A DNA stretch of 64,000 nucleotides from Acetobacteraceae bacterium (GCA_027482245.1 JAIXWG010000016.1:1-64000), one strand, 5' to 3'. Counted from the first letter of the stretch, positions 42,890 through 51,578 are shown. The notes: generated by a model not told the origin, from the sequence alone. Translations and numbers: made by a program.

Positions 42890-44161
42890 ATGACCCTCTC
42901 CCGCCGCGCCTTGCTGGGCGCCGCCGCGCTGCTAGCGACCCCGTCCCTCTCCCGCGCCCAGGGCCAGGCCCGGCTGCTCGTGGTCGGCGGCGGCTTCGGG
43001 GGCGCTTCCGCCGCCGCCTTCGCCCGCCGCCGCTACCCGGAGATCGCGGTGACGCTGGTGGAGCCGAAGACGCGCTTCGTCACCTGCCCCTATGGCAACC
43101 TCGTCATCGGCGGCGTGCGCCAGATGAGTGACATCACCCATGGCTATGACGGGCTGCGCGCGAAGGGCGTGCGCGTGGTGCATGACTGGGCCACGGGCAT
43201 CGACGCCACCGCGAAGCGCGTCCGGCTGCAGGGGGGCGAAACGCTGGAGTATGACCGGCTGATCCTCTCCCCCGGCATCGCGCTGCGCTGGGGCGCGATC
43301 GAGGGCTATGACGAGGCCGCATCCGAGCGCCTGCCCCATGGCTGGGTGCCCGGCGACGGCGCCCAGACAATGCTGCTGCGCCGGCAACTCGAGCAAATGC
43401 CGGATGGCGGCGTGGTCGGCCTCGCCATCCCGGGCAACCCCTTCCGCTGCCCGCCCGGCCCCTATGAGCGCATCAGCATGATCGCGGGCTACCTGAAGCG
43501 CCACAAGCCACGGTCGAAGATCCTGGCGCTGGATGCGAAGGACGCCTTCAGCAAGCAGGGGCTGTTCCAGGATGGGTGGAACGCCCTCTACCCCGGCATG
43601 ATCGAATGGGTGCCGGCCAACCGCGACGGCCGCGTGACGCGCGTGGATGCGGCGGAGCGGGTGCTGGAGACGGAGTTCGGGACGCGCCACAAGGTGGACG
43701 TCGCCAACGTCATCCCGCCCCAGGCAGCGGCGCGCATCGCGGCCGAGGCCGGGCTGACCGATGCCTCCGGCTGGGTGCCGGTGAACCCAGTGACCTTCGA
43801 AAGCCGCGCGGCGCCGGGCATCCATGTGGTCGGCGATGCCAACATCCCCGGCCCCATGCCGAAATCCGGCTACATCGCGAACAGCACGGCCAAGCAGGCG
43901 GTGGCGAGCGCGGTGGCGTCCCTGCGGGGGGAGGCGCCTCCCCAGGCCCTTTACTACAACACCTGCTACAGCCATGTGGGCGAGGATTACGGGATCTCCA
44001 TCGTTGGCCTCTTCCGCCCCAATGCGGAGGGGACGGCGATCGTGGAGGTGCCGAATTCCGGCGGCGTCTCCCCCCGCGGCGACCTGCCGGAGCAGCGGCG
44101 GCTGGAGGCGACCTATGCCGACAGCTGGTATGACAGCATCACGAAGGACATGTTCGGCTGA
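42890..44161 (+). CDS. fccB: Flavocytochrome c sulfide dehydrogenase flavoprotein subunit
   Basis: The 423-residue protein has a twin-arginine leader (LSRRALLGAAALLATP) and an FAD-binding start RLLVVGGGFGGASAAAFARRRYP. FVTCPYGNLVIGG and FRCPPGPYERISMIAGYLK carry the cysteines of the sulfide site, and GIHVVGDANIPGPMPKSGYIANSTAKQ is the second FAD region. ALYYNTCYSHVGEDYGISIVG is the C-terminal FCSD domain. It oxidises sulfide to sulfur in the periplasm (SoxF/FccB). It overlaps soxY by one base (TGATG). Confidence 0.95.
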   Translation: MTLSRRALLGAAALLATPSLSRAQGQARLLVVGGGFGGASAAAFARRRYPEIAVTLVEPKTRFVTCPYGNLVIGGVRQMSDITHGYDGLRAKGVRVVHDWATGIDATAKRVRLQGGETLEYDRLILSPGIALRWGAIEGYDEAASERLPHGWVPGDGAQTMLLRRQLEQMPDGGVVGLAIPGNPFRCPPGPYERISMIAGYLKRHKPRSKILALDAKDAFSKQGLFQDGWNALYPGMIEWVPANRDGRVTRVDAAERVLETEFGTRHKVDVANVIPPQAAARIAAEAGLTDASGWVPVNPVTFESRAAPGIHVVGDANIPGPMPKSGYIANSTAKQAVASAVASLRGEAPPQALYYNTCYSHVGEDYGISIVGLFRPNAEGTAIVEVPNSGGVSPRGDLPEQRRLEATYADSWYDSITKDMFG

Positions 44162-44598
44162 TGGCCCCTGCCCTGTCTCGCCGCGCCACGCTCGGCCTGC
44201 TGCTGCTGGCCCTGCCCGGCGCCGCCCTGGCGCAGGAGGAAGCGGTGGCCGCCGCGATCCGGGAGCAGGTGGGCGACACGCCGGCGACCGAGGGCGGCAT
44301 CATGCTCCGCGCGCCGGCCGTGGCCGAGAATGGCGGCCAGGTGCCGGTGACGGTGCTGGTGGACAGCCCGCAGACGGCGGAATCCCACGTCACCGCCATC
44401 CATGTCTTCGCCACCCGCAACCCGACGCCCGGCATCGCGAGCTTCCGCCTGACGCCGCTGATGGCGCGGGCGGAGGTGCAGACGCGCATCCGGGTGGCGG
44501 AGGACCAGCGCATCATCGCGGTGGCGCAGATGAGCGACGGCACGGTGCGCCGCACCGCGGCCGAGCTTCGCGTGACCACCGGGGGGTGCCTGTCGTGA
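44161..44598 (+). CDS. soxY: Sulfur carrier protein SoxY
   Basis: The 145-residue protein has a Tat leader (LSRRATLGLLLLALPGAALA), an Ig-like domain (VPVTVLVDSPQTAESHVTAIHVFATRNPTPGIASF) and ends TTGGCLS. The sulfur intermediate is bound to the cysteine of the C-terminal GGC motif; the common GGCGG tail is here GGCLS with Cys143. It works with SoxZ, which follows with a 4-base overlap. No soxAX, soxB or soxCD lies in the window. Confidence 0.93.
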   Translation: MAPALSRRATLGLLLLALPGAALAQEEAVAAAIREQVGDTPATEGGIMLRAPAVAENGGQVPVTVLVDSPQTAESHVTAIHVFATRNPTPGIASFRLTPLMARAEVQTRIRVAEDQRIIAVAQMSDGTVRRTAAELRVTTGGCLS

Positions 44599-44918
44599 CG
44601 CTGGCCAGCCCCCGCATCCGCGTCCCCCGCAGCGCCCGGCCGGGCGAGGCGGTCGAGATTCGCGCCCTGATGGAACACCCGATGGAAACCGGGCTGCGCC
44701 AGGAAGGCGGCCGCCCGGCACCGCGGGACATGTTGCAAAGGCTGGTGGTTTCCGTGAACGGGGCGCTGGCCTTCCAGGCGGAATTCCGCAACGGGACCTC
44801 GGCCAACCCCTACCACGTCTTCTTCCTGCGTCTGGACCGGACCAGCGAGCTGGTCTTCACCTGGACCGACGAGCAGGGGCGGAGTGCGAGGGCCCAGGCG
44901 CGGGTGACGGTTGCCTGA
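44595..44918 (+). CDS. soxZ: SoxZ, partner of SoxY
   Basis: The 107-residue protein starts at a GTG overlapping the soxY stop. Its pattern (SPRIRVPRSARPGEAVEIRALMEHPMETGLRQ, NPYHVFFLRLDRTSELVFTWTDEQG) is the SoxZ Ig-like fold. No signal peptide is present, as is usual: it is exported bound to SoxY. It ends the operon, followed by an intrinsic terminator. Confidence 0.94.
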   Translation: MTLASPRIRVPRSARPGEAVEIRALMEHPMETGLRQEGGRPAPRDMLQRLVVSVNGALAFQAEFRNGTSANPYHVFFLRLDRTSELVFTWTDEQGRSARAQARVTVA

Positions 44919-44920
44919 AT

Positions 44921-44941
44921 CCGGCCCGCGAGGCCGGTTTT
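44921..44941 (+). terminator. Rho-independent terminator after soxZ
   Basis: CCGGCC-CGCGA-GGCCGG followed by TTTT is a good intrinsic terminator two bases after the soxZ stop. It is the only hairpin in the window with a proper T run that I found. Confidence 0.85.
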
Positions 44942-45039
44942 CCGCGCCAAGCCTTGCGTTGGCGCGCCCCCTGCGCTAGGCGTCGCCCCGCGTCGGCACC
45001 CCTGGAGGCCGGCGCTTTTCTTTTCAAAGGAGCCTGGCA

Positions 45040-45735
45040 ATGGTCCAGACTGTTCGGATCGAGGCTGTGGCGCGCGAGCACGCAGGTAAGGGGGCAGCAC
45101 GCGCGACCCGCCGTTCGGGGCTTGTCCCCGGTGTCGTCTATGGCGCCAAGCAGGAAGCGACCCTCGTGTCGCTGGACCCGCGCGACGTCATGAAGGAACT
45201 GACCAAGGGTGGCTGGCAGTCGCACCTCTATGAGGTTGCGGTGAAGGACGGCCCGACGGAGCGCACGATCATGCGCGACGTGCAGTTCGACCCGGTGACC
45301 GACCGCCCCGTCCACGTCGATTTCCAGCGCGTCGCCCCCGGTGCGCGCATCCGCGTCCGCGTCCCCGTGACCTTCCTGCACGAGGATGTGGCCCCCGGCA
45401 TCAAGGCCGGCGGCGTGCTGAACGTGGTGCGGCGCGAGATCGAGGTGATGGCCGAGATCGACAAGGTGCCGGACAGCTTCCAGATCGACCTGGCCGCCGC
45501 CAAGGTGGGCGAGAGCCTGCGCTGGTCCGCGATCAAGGACAATTTCGGCGCCCGCCCGGTGATCGTCGGCCGCGACTTCGTCGTGGCGACCGTCGCCGCG
45601 CCGACGACCGATGAGAGCCTGACGCCCGTCGTCGCCGCGCCGGCGCCGGACCCCAAGGCCAAGGGCGGCAAGGGTGGCAAGGCCGCCCCCGCCAAGGCTG
45701 CCGCGGCCCCGGCCGCGCCCGCCAAGAAGAAGTAA
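45040..45735 (+). CDS. rplY: 50S ribosomal protein bL25 (long, Ctc/TL5 type)
   Basis: The 231-residue protein has the N-terminal 5S rRNA-binding domain (RIEAVAREHAGKGAARATRRSGLVPGVVYG), the TL5/Ctc beta domain (HVDFQRVAPGARIRVRVPVTFL, GGVLNVVRREIEVMAEIDKVPDSFQIDL) and a Lys/Ala/Pro-rich tail (KAKGGKGGKAAPAKAAAAP). The long form and tail are common in alphaproteobacteria. AAAGGAG lies before the ATG. pth follows, the usual neighbour. Confidence 0.96.
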   Translation: MVQTVRIEAVAREHAGKGAARATRRSGLVPGVVYGAKQEATLVSLDPRDVMKELTKGGWQSHLYEVAVKDGPTERTIMRDVQFDPVTDRPVHVDFQRVAPGARIRVRVPVTFLHEDVAPGIKAGGVLNVVRREIEVMAEIDKVPDSFQIDLAAAKVGESLRWSAIKDNFGARPVIVGRDFVVATVAAPTTDESLTPVVAAPAPDPKAKGGKGGKAAPAKAAAAPAAPAKKK

Positions 45736-45741
45736 GGTACT

Positions 45742-45774
45742 GCCGGCGCCGGCCCCTCGGGGTGCGGCGCCGGC
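45742..45774 (+). terminator. Large GC hairpin between rplY and pth
   Basis: GCCGGCGCCG (45742-45751) and CGGCGCCGGC (45765-45774) form a perfect 10-bp stem with a 13-base loop, 6 bases after the rplY stop. There is no T run. It may end or weaken transcription into pth. Confidence 0.5.
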
Positions 45775-45846
45775 CCCCATCATCGATGGCCTGGACCGGG
45801 CTGCGCGGCACTGCCGCCCGGCACCGGCATGGCTGCGGAGGATGTC

Positions 45847-46428
45847 GTGGCGCTGTTGTGGGTTGGCCTCGGGAATCCGGGGCAGGAACACGCGAAGCAG
45901 CGCCACAACATCGGCTTCATGGCGATGGACGCCATCGCGCGGCGCCACGGCTTCTCCAGCTGGCGCAAGCGCTTCAAGGGCCAGGTGGCCGAGGGCAGCA
46001 TCGGCGGCACCAAGGTGCTGGCGCTCAAGCCCGAGACCTTCATGAACGCCAGCGGCGATTCCGTGCAGCAGGCCGCGGCCTTCCTCAAGCTGTCCCCCGC
46101 CGATGTCTGGGCCTTCCATGACGAACTCGACCTGGCGCCGGGCAAGGTGCGGGTGAAGAAGGGCGGCGGCGCCGCCGGCCATAACGGCCTGCGGGACATG
46201 CAGCGCGCCTTCGGCAGCCCGGATTTCTGGCGCGTGCGGCTTGGCATCGGGCATCCCGGCCACAAGGACCGCGTGCATGGCCATGTGCTCGGCAATTTCG
46301 CCAAGGTCGATACCTGGGTGGAGCCGCTGCTGGACGCCGTGGCGGATGCCGCGCCGCTGCTGGCCGGCGGCAAGGCCGAGGAATTCATGACGCGCGTGGC
46401 GCTTCTGACGCAGCAGGGAACGGCGTGA
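45847..46428 (+). CDS. pth: Peptidyl-tRNA hydrolase
   Basis: The enzyme frees tRNA from stalled peptidyl-tRNA. LLWVGLGNPGQEHAKQRHNIGFMAMD holds the N-terminal signature with Asn and catalytic His, LKPETFMNASGDSVQQ the second Asn region, and VWAFHDELDLAPGKVRVKKGGGAAGHNGLRDM the catalytic Asp and third signature. I chose GTG 45847 (193 residues) because GGAGG stands 5 bases before it and the start matches the family; ATG 45829 would add six residues. A small gene follows with a TGATG overlap. Confidence 0.95.
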   Translation: MALLWVGLGNPGQEHAKQRHNIGFMAMDAIARRHGFSSWRKRFKGQVAEGSIGGTKVLALKPETFMNASGDSVQQAAAFLKLSPADVWAFHDELDLAPGKVRVKKGGGAAGHNGLRDMQRAFGSPDFWRVRLGIGHPGHKDRVHGHVLGNFAKVDTWVEPLLDAVADAAPLLAGGKAEEFMTRVALLTQQGTA

Positions 46429-46898
46429 TGGAAAACGACGAGGGCATGTTCGGCGGCGATTTCGGCGGCCCGGGGCCGGAGGATTTCGCCAATGGCGCCG
46501 CGGCGCTGGCCGCCGGGCTGATCCGGGAAGCGCAGGCGCTGGCCGGCGCCGCCGCCGCGCTGCGCGCCACCGGCAACCCGAACCCGCCCGGCGTGGCGGC
46601 GGCGGAGCCGATCTCCGACGTCCGGCGCCTGCGCATGGTGCTGCACACGGCGGGGGAGGCCGCGCTGCGCGCCGCCCTCGCGCTGGATGCGGCTGCCCTG
46701 CTGGCGGAGAATCGCAGCCCGCAGGAACACGCCATCCGCATCGCCGATGCCGCCAAGCGCGTCGGCCTGCCGCCGGCGACGCTGGCGCCGCTGCTGCGCT
46801 CCGCGGCGCTCGACTTCCGCACCGACGACGCGGCGGCGCGCATCGCCGCCTCCACCCTGGCAGCCGATCTCTGCGCGCTGCTCGCTCAGGAAGGCTGA
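46428..46898 (+). CDS. Hypothetical helical protein between pth and ychF
   Basis: The 156-residue protein has no signal peptide or membrane segment. After an acidic/Gly start (ENDEGMFGGDFGGPGPEDF) it is almost all Ala-rich helix (NGAAALAAGLIREAQALAGAAAALRATG, VRRLRMVLHTAGEAALRAALALDAAALLAEN). The overlap with pth (TGATG) and the 6-base gap to ychF put it in a translation-related operon. I do not recognise the family. Confidence 0.7.
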   Translation: MENDEGMFGGDFGGPGPEDFANGAAALAAGLIREAQALAGAAAALRATGNPNPPGVAAAEPISDVRRLRMVLHTAGEAALRAALALDAAALLAENRSPQEHAIRIADAAKRVGLPPATLAPLLRSAALDFRTDDAAARIAASTLAADLCALLAQEG

Positions 46899-46904
46899 TC
46901 TCCC

Positions 46905-47999
46905 ATGGGTTTCAACTGCGGCATCGTCGGCCTGCCGAATGTCGGCAAGTCCACCCTGTTCAACGCGCTGACGGCCACCGCCAGCGCCCAGGCCGCGAAT
47001 TATCCCTTCTGCACGATCGAGCCGAATGTGGGCCGCGTGGCCGTGCCGGATCCGCGGCTCGGCGTGCTGGCGAAGATCGGCAAGTCGCAGAAGATCGTGC
47101 CGACCAGCCTGGAATTCGTGGACATCGCCGGCCTGGTGCGCGGCGCCTCCAAGGGCGAGGGGCTGGGCAACCAGTTCCTGGCCAACATCCGGGAGGTGGA
47201 TGCGATCGTCCATGTGCTGCGCTGCTTCGAGGATGACGACATCACCCATGTCGAGGGCAGCGTCGATCCGGTCCGCGACGCGGAGACGGTCGAGACGGAG
47301 CTGATGCTGGCCGACCTCGACAGCCTGGAGAAGCGGAGCATCGGGCTGCAGAAGCGCGCCCGTGGCGGGGACAAGGAAGCGGGCGCGCAGCTGGCGCTGA
47401 TCGAGCCGATCCTGGCCGCGCTGCAGGCCGGGCGTTCCGCCCGCACGGCGATCCCGAAGGGGGAGGAGGAGGCGGTGCGTCGCCTCCAGCTCATGACCTC
47501 CAAGCCCGTGCTCTATGTCTGCAACGTCGAGGAGGCTTCCGCCGCCACCGGCAATGCCTTCAGCGCGCGGGTGTTCGAGATGGCGAAGGCGCAGGGGGCC
47601 AAGGCCGTCATCGTCTCCGCCGCCATCGAGGCGGAGATCAGCCAGATGGCCGATGCGGACCGGGCGGAGTTTCTCGAGTCGCTCGGCCTGGCCGATAGCG
47701 GGCTCGATCGCATCATCCGCGCGGGCTACGAGCTGCTGGGCCTGATCACCTATTTCACGGTGGGACCGAAGGAGACGCGGGCCTGGACGATCGTGCGCGG
47801 CACCAAGGCGCCGGGCGCGGCGGGCGTGATCCATGGCGATTTCGAGCGCGGCTTCATCGCCTCCGAGACCACGGCCTATGACGACTATGTTGCGCTGGGT
47901 GGCGAGCAGGGCGCCAAGGAAGCCGGCAAGATGCGCGTCGAGGGCAAGGAATACGTCGTGAAGGACGGCGACGTGTTGCTGTTCCGGTTCAACGTCTGA
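46905..47999 (+). CDS. ychF: Ribosome-binding ATPase YchF (Obg family)
   Basis: The 364-residue protein has GIVGLPNVGKSTLFNALT (P-loop), LEFVDIAGLVRGASKGEGLGNQFL (switch II), a NxxE base-recognition motif (VCNVEE) instead of NKxD, which gives ATP preference, a coiled-coil insert (about 130-200) and the C-terminal TGS domain (LITYFTVGPKETRAWTIVRGTKAPGAAGVIHGDFERGFI). Its neighbours pth and rplY are the expected ones. Its 3' end is followed by an inverted pair of GC-rich repeats. Confidence 0.97.
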   Translation: MGFNCGIVGLPNVGKSTLFNALTATASAQAANYPFCTIEPNVGRVAVPDPRLGVLAKIGKSQKIVPTSLEFVDIAGLVRGASKGEGLGNQFLANIREVDAIVHVLRCFEDDDITHVEGSVDPVRDAETVETELMLADLDSLEKRSIGLQKRARGGDKEAGAQLALIEPILAALQAGRSARTAIPKGEEEAVRRLQLMTSKPVLYVCNVEEASAATGNAFSARVFEMAKAQGAKAVIVSAAIEAEISQMADADRAEFLESLGLADSGLDRIIRAGYELLGLITYFTVGPKETRAWTIVRGTKAPGAAGVIHGDFERGFIASETTAYDDYVALGGEQGAKEAGKMRVEGKEYVVKDGDVLLFRFNV

Positions 48000-48013
48000 G
48001 CGCGCAGCGCAGA

Positions 48014-48102
48014 CCCCCACCCCGACCCTCCCCCGCAAGCGCGGGGGAGGGAGAGTCCGACGTCCCCTCCCCCGCGCTTGCGGGGGAGGGTTAGGGTGGG
48101 GG
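48014..48102. repeat. Inverted pair of a 38-bp GC-rich repeat (BIME-like)
   Basis: A 38-base unit (48014-48051) of the form CCCCCACCCCGACC then an 11-bp hairpin CCCTCCCCCGC/GCGGGGGAGGG is followed by a near-exact inverted copy (48065-48102). A third copy lies at 58271-58308. The pair sits between the converging ychF and M3 peptidase genes and could act as a two-way terminator. Confidence 0.8.
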
Positions 48103-48114
48103 TAGCGGCCGCCC

Positions 48115-50139
48115 CTACGCCGCCAGCCCGCGCTTCCTGAGCAGCGCGTCCACCGCCGGCTTGCGCCCCCGGAACCCGACATAGAGTTCCATCGGGTCCC
48201 GCGTATCCCCCGCCTCGAACACCGACTTCAGCCGCGCGGCCAGTTCCGGGTGGAAGGGGTCGCCCGCTTCCTCGAAGGCCTCGAAGCCGTCGGCGTCCAG
48301 CACCTCGGCCCAGAGGTAGAAGTAGTAGCCCGCGGCATAGCCGCCGCCGGCGAAGAGGTGGCCGAAATGGATCGGACGGTGGCGCAGGCCGATCGCCTCC
48401 GGCATGCCGATCCCGCGCAGGAAGTCGCTTTCGAAGGCGGCGAGGTCGAGCGTTTCCGGCGCGGCCACGCGGTGCAGCGCCAGGTCGATCAGGGCGGAGG
48501 AGACGTATTCCACCGTCGCGAAGCCCTGCCCCTCGTTCCGCGCCGCCAGCAGCTTCTCCAGTACCGCCTCCGGCAACGGCTCCCCCGTCTCCACGTGGCG
48601 CGCGTAGCGGCGCAGCACGTCCGGCACGCTCAGCCAGTTTTCCATCACCTGCGAGGGGAACTCGACGAAATCGCCCAGCACCGCGGTGCCGGACTGCGAC
48701 GGGTAGCGCGCCGTGCTCAGCAGCCCGTGCAGCGCATGGCCGAACTCGTGAAAGAGCGTGCGCGCATCGTCGAAGGACAGCAACGTGGGGGATGCCTTCG
48801 CCACGTTGTTGTTGTTGACGATGATGGGTGAGACGCGCCCGTCCAGCGCATCCGCCACGCGGAAGCTGCTCATCCAGGCGCCGGACCGCTTGCCCGCGCG
48901 GGCGAAGTTGTCGAGCAGGAAGACGCCGCGATGCGTGCCGTCGCTGTCCGTCACCTCAAAGGCCCGCACATCCGGGTGGTAGCGCGGGATGTCGGCCCGT
49001 TCCTCGAAGCGGATGCCGAAGAGGCGCTTCGCGGTGTCGAAGACCGCGGCCAGCATCGCGTCCAGCGCGAAATAGGGCTTGAGCGCGCCGGCATCGATCT
49101 CGTGCTTCTGCTGGCGGGCGCGCTCCGCCCAGAAGCGCCAGTCCCAGGCCTCGATCGGGTCGTTGTGGCCGGCGGCGCGGGCCATGGCGGCCAGTTCCTC
49201 GCGCTCCGCCGCCGCGCGGGCCTTGGCGGGCTCCCACGCCGCGCGCAGCAGGCCCTCGGCCGCTTCCGGCGTACGGGCCATGGTGTCCACCAGCCGGTAT
49301 TCCGCGAAATCGGCGTGGCCGAGCAGCCGGGCGCGTTCCGCCCGCAGGGCCAGGATCTCCTTCACCAGCGCCGCATTGTCGCGGTCGGGGTGCAGCGCTC
49401 CGCGGGCGACCCAGGCGCGCCAGGCACGCTCCCGCAACGCGCGCTCCGTCGAGAAGGTCAGGAAGGGCTCGACGGATGACCGCGCGAGGGTGATGACGTA
49501 GCCATCCTGCCCGCGTTCCTTCGCGGCCTCCCGCGCCGCCTGCACCAGGCTGTCGGGCAGGCCGCCCAGCTGGTTCTCGGCCAGCGCCATGGTCCAGTCA
49601 TTCTCATCCGCCAGCACGTTCTGGCCGAAGCTGGTGTGCAGCGTGGCGAGGCGCGTGGACAGCTCCGTCAGCCGGTCGCGCGTCGCCTGGTCCAGCGCCG
49701 CGCCGGCCCGCACCAGGCCCTGGTAGCGCCGGTCCAGCAGGCGCCGCTGGTCGGGGGCGAGGCCGAGGCCGTCGATCCGCCCGTGCAGCGCCGCGACGCG
49801 CCGGAAGATGCCGGGATCGAGCGCGATGGCGGAGCGGTGGCGGGCCAGCTTCGGCGCCCAGTCGCGTTCCACCGCCTGCAGCTCCGGCGTCGCCTGGCTG
49901 AGCGTCAGGTTGAAGAAGACGGAGGCGATGCGGGTCAGCAGGCCGCCGGCGCGTTCCAGCGCCTCCATCGTATTGGCGAAGTCGGGCTCGGCCGGGTTGT
50001 CGCCGATGGCGGCGATCTCCGCGCGATGCGCCTCCAGCGCCGCCTCGAAGGCGGGCCCGAAATGCTCGGCCCGGATCAGGTCGAAGGGCGGCACGCCGAA
50101 GGGGGTGGTCCAGGGGGCGAGGAGCGGGTTCTCGGTCAT
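48115..50139 (-). CDS. M3 family zinc peptidase (peptidyl-dipeptidase Dcp / oligopeptidase A-like)
   Basis: The 674-residue enzyme has the M3 zinc site TLFHEFGHALHGLLSTARYPSQSGTAVLGDFVEFPSQ (His-Glu-x2-His around residue 461, with the third ligand Glu downstream) and the helical N-terminal part (NPLLAPWTTPFGVPPFDLIRAEHFGPAFEAAL). The SGTxVxxDFVExPSQ stretch and YFYLWAEVLDADGFEAFEE favour Dcp over PrlC. It degrades oligopeptides in the cytoplasm; no signal peptide is seen. It converges on ychF. Confidence 0.92.
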   Translation of the reverse strand: MTENPLLAPWTTPFGVPPFDLIRAEHFGPAFEAALEAHRAEIAAIGDNPAEPDFANTMEALERAGGLLTRIASVFFNLTLSQATPELQAVERDWAPKLARHRSAIALDPGIFRRVAALHGRIDGLGLAPDQRRLLDRRYQGLVRAGAALDQATRDRLTELSTRLATLHTSFGQNVLADENDWTMALAENQLGGLPDSLVQAAREAAKERGQDGYVITLARSSVEPFLTFSTERALRERAWRAWVARGALHPDRDNAALVKEILALRAERARLLGHADFAEYRLVDTMARTPEAAEGLLRAAWEPAKARAAAEREELAAMARAAGHNDPIEAWDWRFWAERARQQKHEIDAGALKPYFALDAMLAAVFDTAKRLFGIRFEERADIPRYHPDVRAFEVTDSDGTHRGVFLLDNFARAGKRSGAWMSSFRVADALDGRVSPIIVNNNNVAKASPTLLSFDDARTLFHEFGHALHGLLSTARYPSQSGTAVLGDFVEFPSQVMENWLSVPDVLRRYARHVETGEPLPEAVLEKLLAARNEGQGFATVEYVSSALIDLALHRVAAPETLDLAAFESDFLRGIGMPEAIGLRHRPIHFGHLFAGGGYAAGYYFYLWAEVLDADGFEAFEEAGDPFHPELAARLKSVFEAGDTRDPMELYVGFRGRKPAVDALLRKRGLAA

Positions 50140-50241
50140 GCGATAGTTGTGGGGTGCCGCCCCCCGCGGGTCCAGGGCACCTCGACAGGATCGCCCGATC
50201 CGCTAGCGTCAGCGCCAAGCATACCGGGACGGAACGTGACC

Positions 50242-51414
50242 ATGCAGCGCAGCGAGACCCGCATCCTGACCACGCATACCGGCAGCCTGCCGCGCCCGGC
50301 CGCGCTGACGAAACTCTATGCACGGCGCGTGCGGGGGGAGGCGGTGGACCCCGCGGCGATCGAGGCCGAGGGCCGCGCGGCGCTTGCCGGCATCATCCCG
50401 AAGCAGATCGAAAGCGGGCTCGACATCATCAACAATGGCGAGCAGCAGCGGGAGAGCTTCGTGCTGTATCTCCGCCACCGCCTGAGCGGGCTCGGCGACA
50501 GCAGCAGCCGCACGGGCTGGGCGGACCTTGATGCCTATCCCGACTACAAGCAGCAGGTGAAGGAGCTGGCGGGGAAGCAGGAAGCCGTGACCAACACGGA
50601 TTTCCTCCCCGCCGCGATCGGGGAGGTCCGCTACCTCGACCCCGCCGCGGTGAACGACGAATGCACGGATTTCAGGACGGCGCTGGCGGCGCATTCCGGC
50701 AGCTATGCGGAGGCGTTCCTGACCGCGCCCTCCCCCGGCATCATCGGCTCCATCGTGCAGAACCGGCACTACGCGACGGAGGAAGCCTATCTGGCGGCGC
50801 TGGGCGATGCGCTGCGCGTGGAATACGAGGCGATCGTCGCGCAGGGCTTCCTGCTGCAGCTGGATTGCCCGGACCTGGCGCTGGAACGGCATTGCTCCTA
50901 TCGCGACCGCCCGCTGTCCGATTTCCTTGGCTTCTGCGAACGCGTCATCACCGCGATCAATCGCGCCATCGCCAACATCCCGCGCGACCGCGTGCGGCTG
51001 CATGTCTGCTGGGGCAACTATGAGGGCCCGCATGACCACGACGTGCCGCTGGAGGACATCCTGCCCATCGTGACGCAGGCCAAGGTCGGCGGCTTCGTGC
51101 TACCCTTCGCCAACCCGCGCCACGCGCATGAATACAAGATCTTCGAACGCAAGCCGCTGGCGGAGGACCAGATCCTGGTCGCCGGCGTGCTCGACACCAC
51201 CACCAACTTCATCGAGCATCCGCAGGTCGTGGCTGACCGGATCGAGCAGGTGGCGCGGGTGATGGGCGATCCGCGGCGCGTGCAGGCCGGCACGGATTGC
51301 GGTTTCGATACCTCCGCGGGGCGCGGCCGCGTGGCGAATGACGTGGTCTGGGCGAAGCTGAAGTCGATGCGCCAGGGCGCGGAGATCGCCTCCGCCCGCC
51401 TGTTCAGGAACTGA
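50242..51414 (+). CDS. MetE C-terminal-like (cobalamin-independent methionine synthase II family) protein
   Basis: The 390-residue protein matches the stand-alone C-terminal half of MetE: ILTTHTGSLPRPAAL, GLDIINNGEQQRESFV, LQLDCPDLALERH, RVRLHVCWGNYEGPHDHDVPLEDILPIV (zinc His/Cys) and VLDTTTNFIEHPQVVADRIEQ with RRVQAGTDCGFDT (last Cys). The zinc set His-Cys-Glu-Cys appears intact. Such proteins are often methyl transfer or xenobiotic-metabolism enzymes rather than methionine synthase, since the folate-binding N-terminal half is absent. A tiny CxxC ORF follows 5 bases later. Confidence 0.88.
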   Translation: MQRSETRILTTHTGSLPRPAALTKLYARRVRGEAVDPAAIEAEGRAALAGIIPKQIESGLDIINNGEQQRESFVLYLRHRLSGLGDSSSRTGWADLDAYPDYKQQVKELAGKQEAVTNTDFLPAAIGEVRYLDPAAVNDECTDFRTALAAHSGSYAEAFLTAPSPGIIGSIVQNRHYATEEAYLAALGDALRVEYEAIVAQGFLLQLDCPDLALERHCSYRDRPLSDFLGFCERVITAINRAIANIPRDRVRLHVCWGNYEGPHDHDVPLEDILPIVTQAKVGGFVLPFANPRHAHEYKIFERKPLAEDQILVAGVLDTTTNFIEHPQVVADRIEQVARVMGDPRRVQAGTDCGFDTSAGRGRVANDVVWAKLKSMRQGAEIASARLFRN

Positions 51415-51419
51415 TCGCG

Positions 51420-51578
51420 ATGTGCTGGTTCTGCATGGGCCCCGACGCGCACGGGCTGCGCGCCGAGGCGATCGAGGATGAGGAGGAGGAGGAGGAGGAG
51501 GCGCCGCCGCCGGTTCAGGAAACCGGCGCGCCCACTGCCTCCAGCGCCGCGCGGGCCACTTCCATGTCATCGGAGTAG
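51420..51578 (+). CDS. Small acidic CxxC ORF after the MetE-like gene
   Basis: The 52-residue ORF starts MCWFCMGPDAHGLRAEAIED, followed by seven Glu from a GAG repeat (51479-51500) and a Pro-rich tail. The start lies 5 bases after the MetE-like stop. Its last 64 bases overlap the HbpS-like gene on the other strand. CWFC could bind zinc. Real expression is uncertain. Confidence 0.4.
   Translation: MCWFCMGPDAHGLRAEAIEDEEEEEEEAPPPVQETGAPTASSAARATSMSSE
51510..51526. terminator. Hairpin at the end of the HbpS-like gene
   Basis: CCGGTT-CAGGA-AACCGG spans the HbpS-like stop codon, between convergent transcription units. No T run follows in either direction. Confidence 0.35.

Noticed and set aside
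50242-51414. Full methionine synthase MetE
   Set aside because: Only the C-terminal catalytic-like half (390 residues) is present, against about 750 in MetE.
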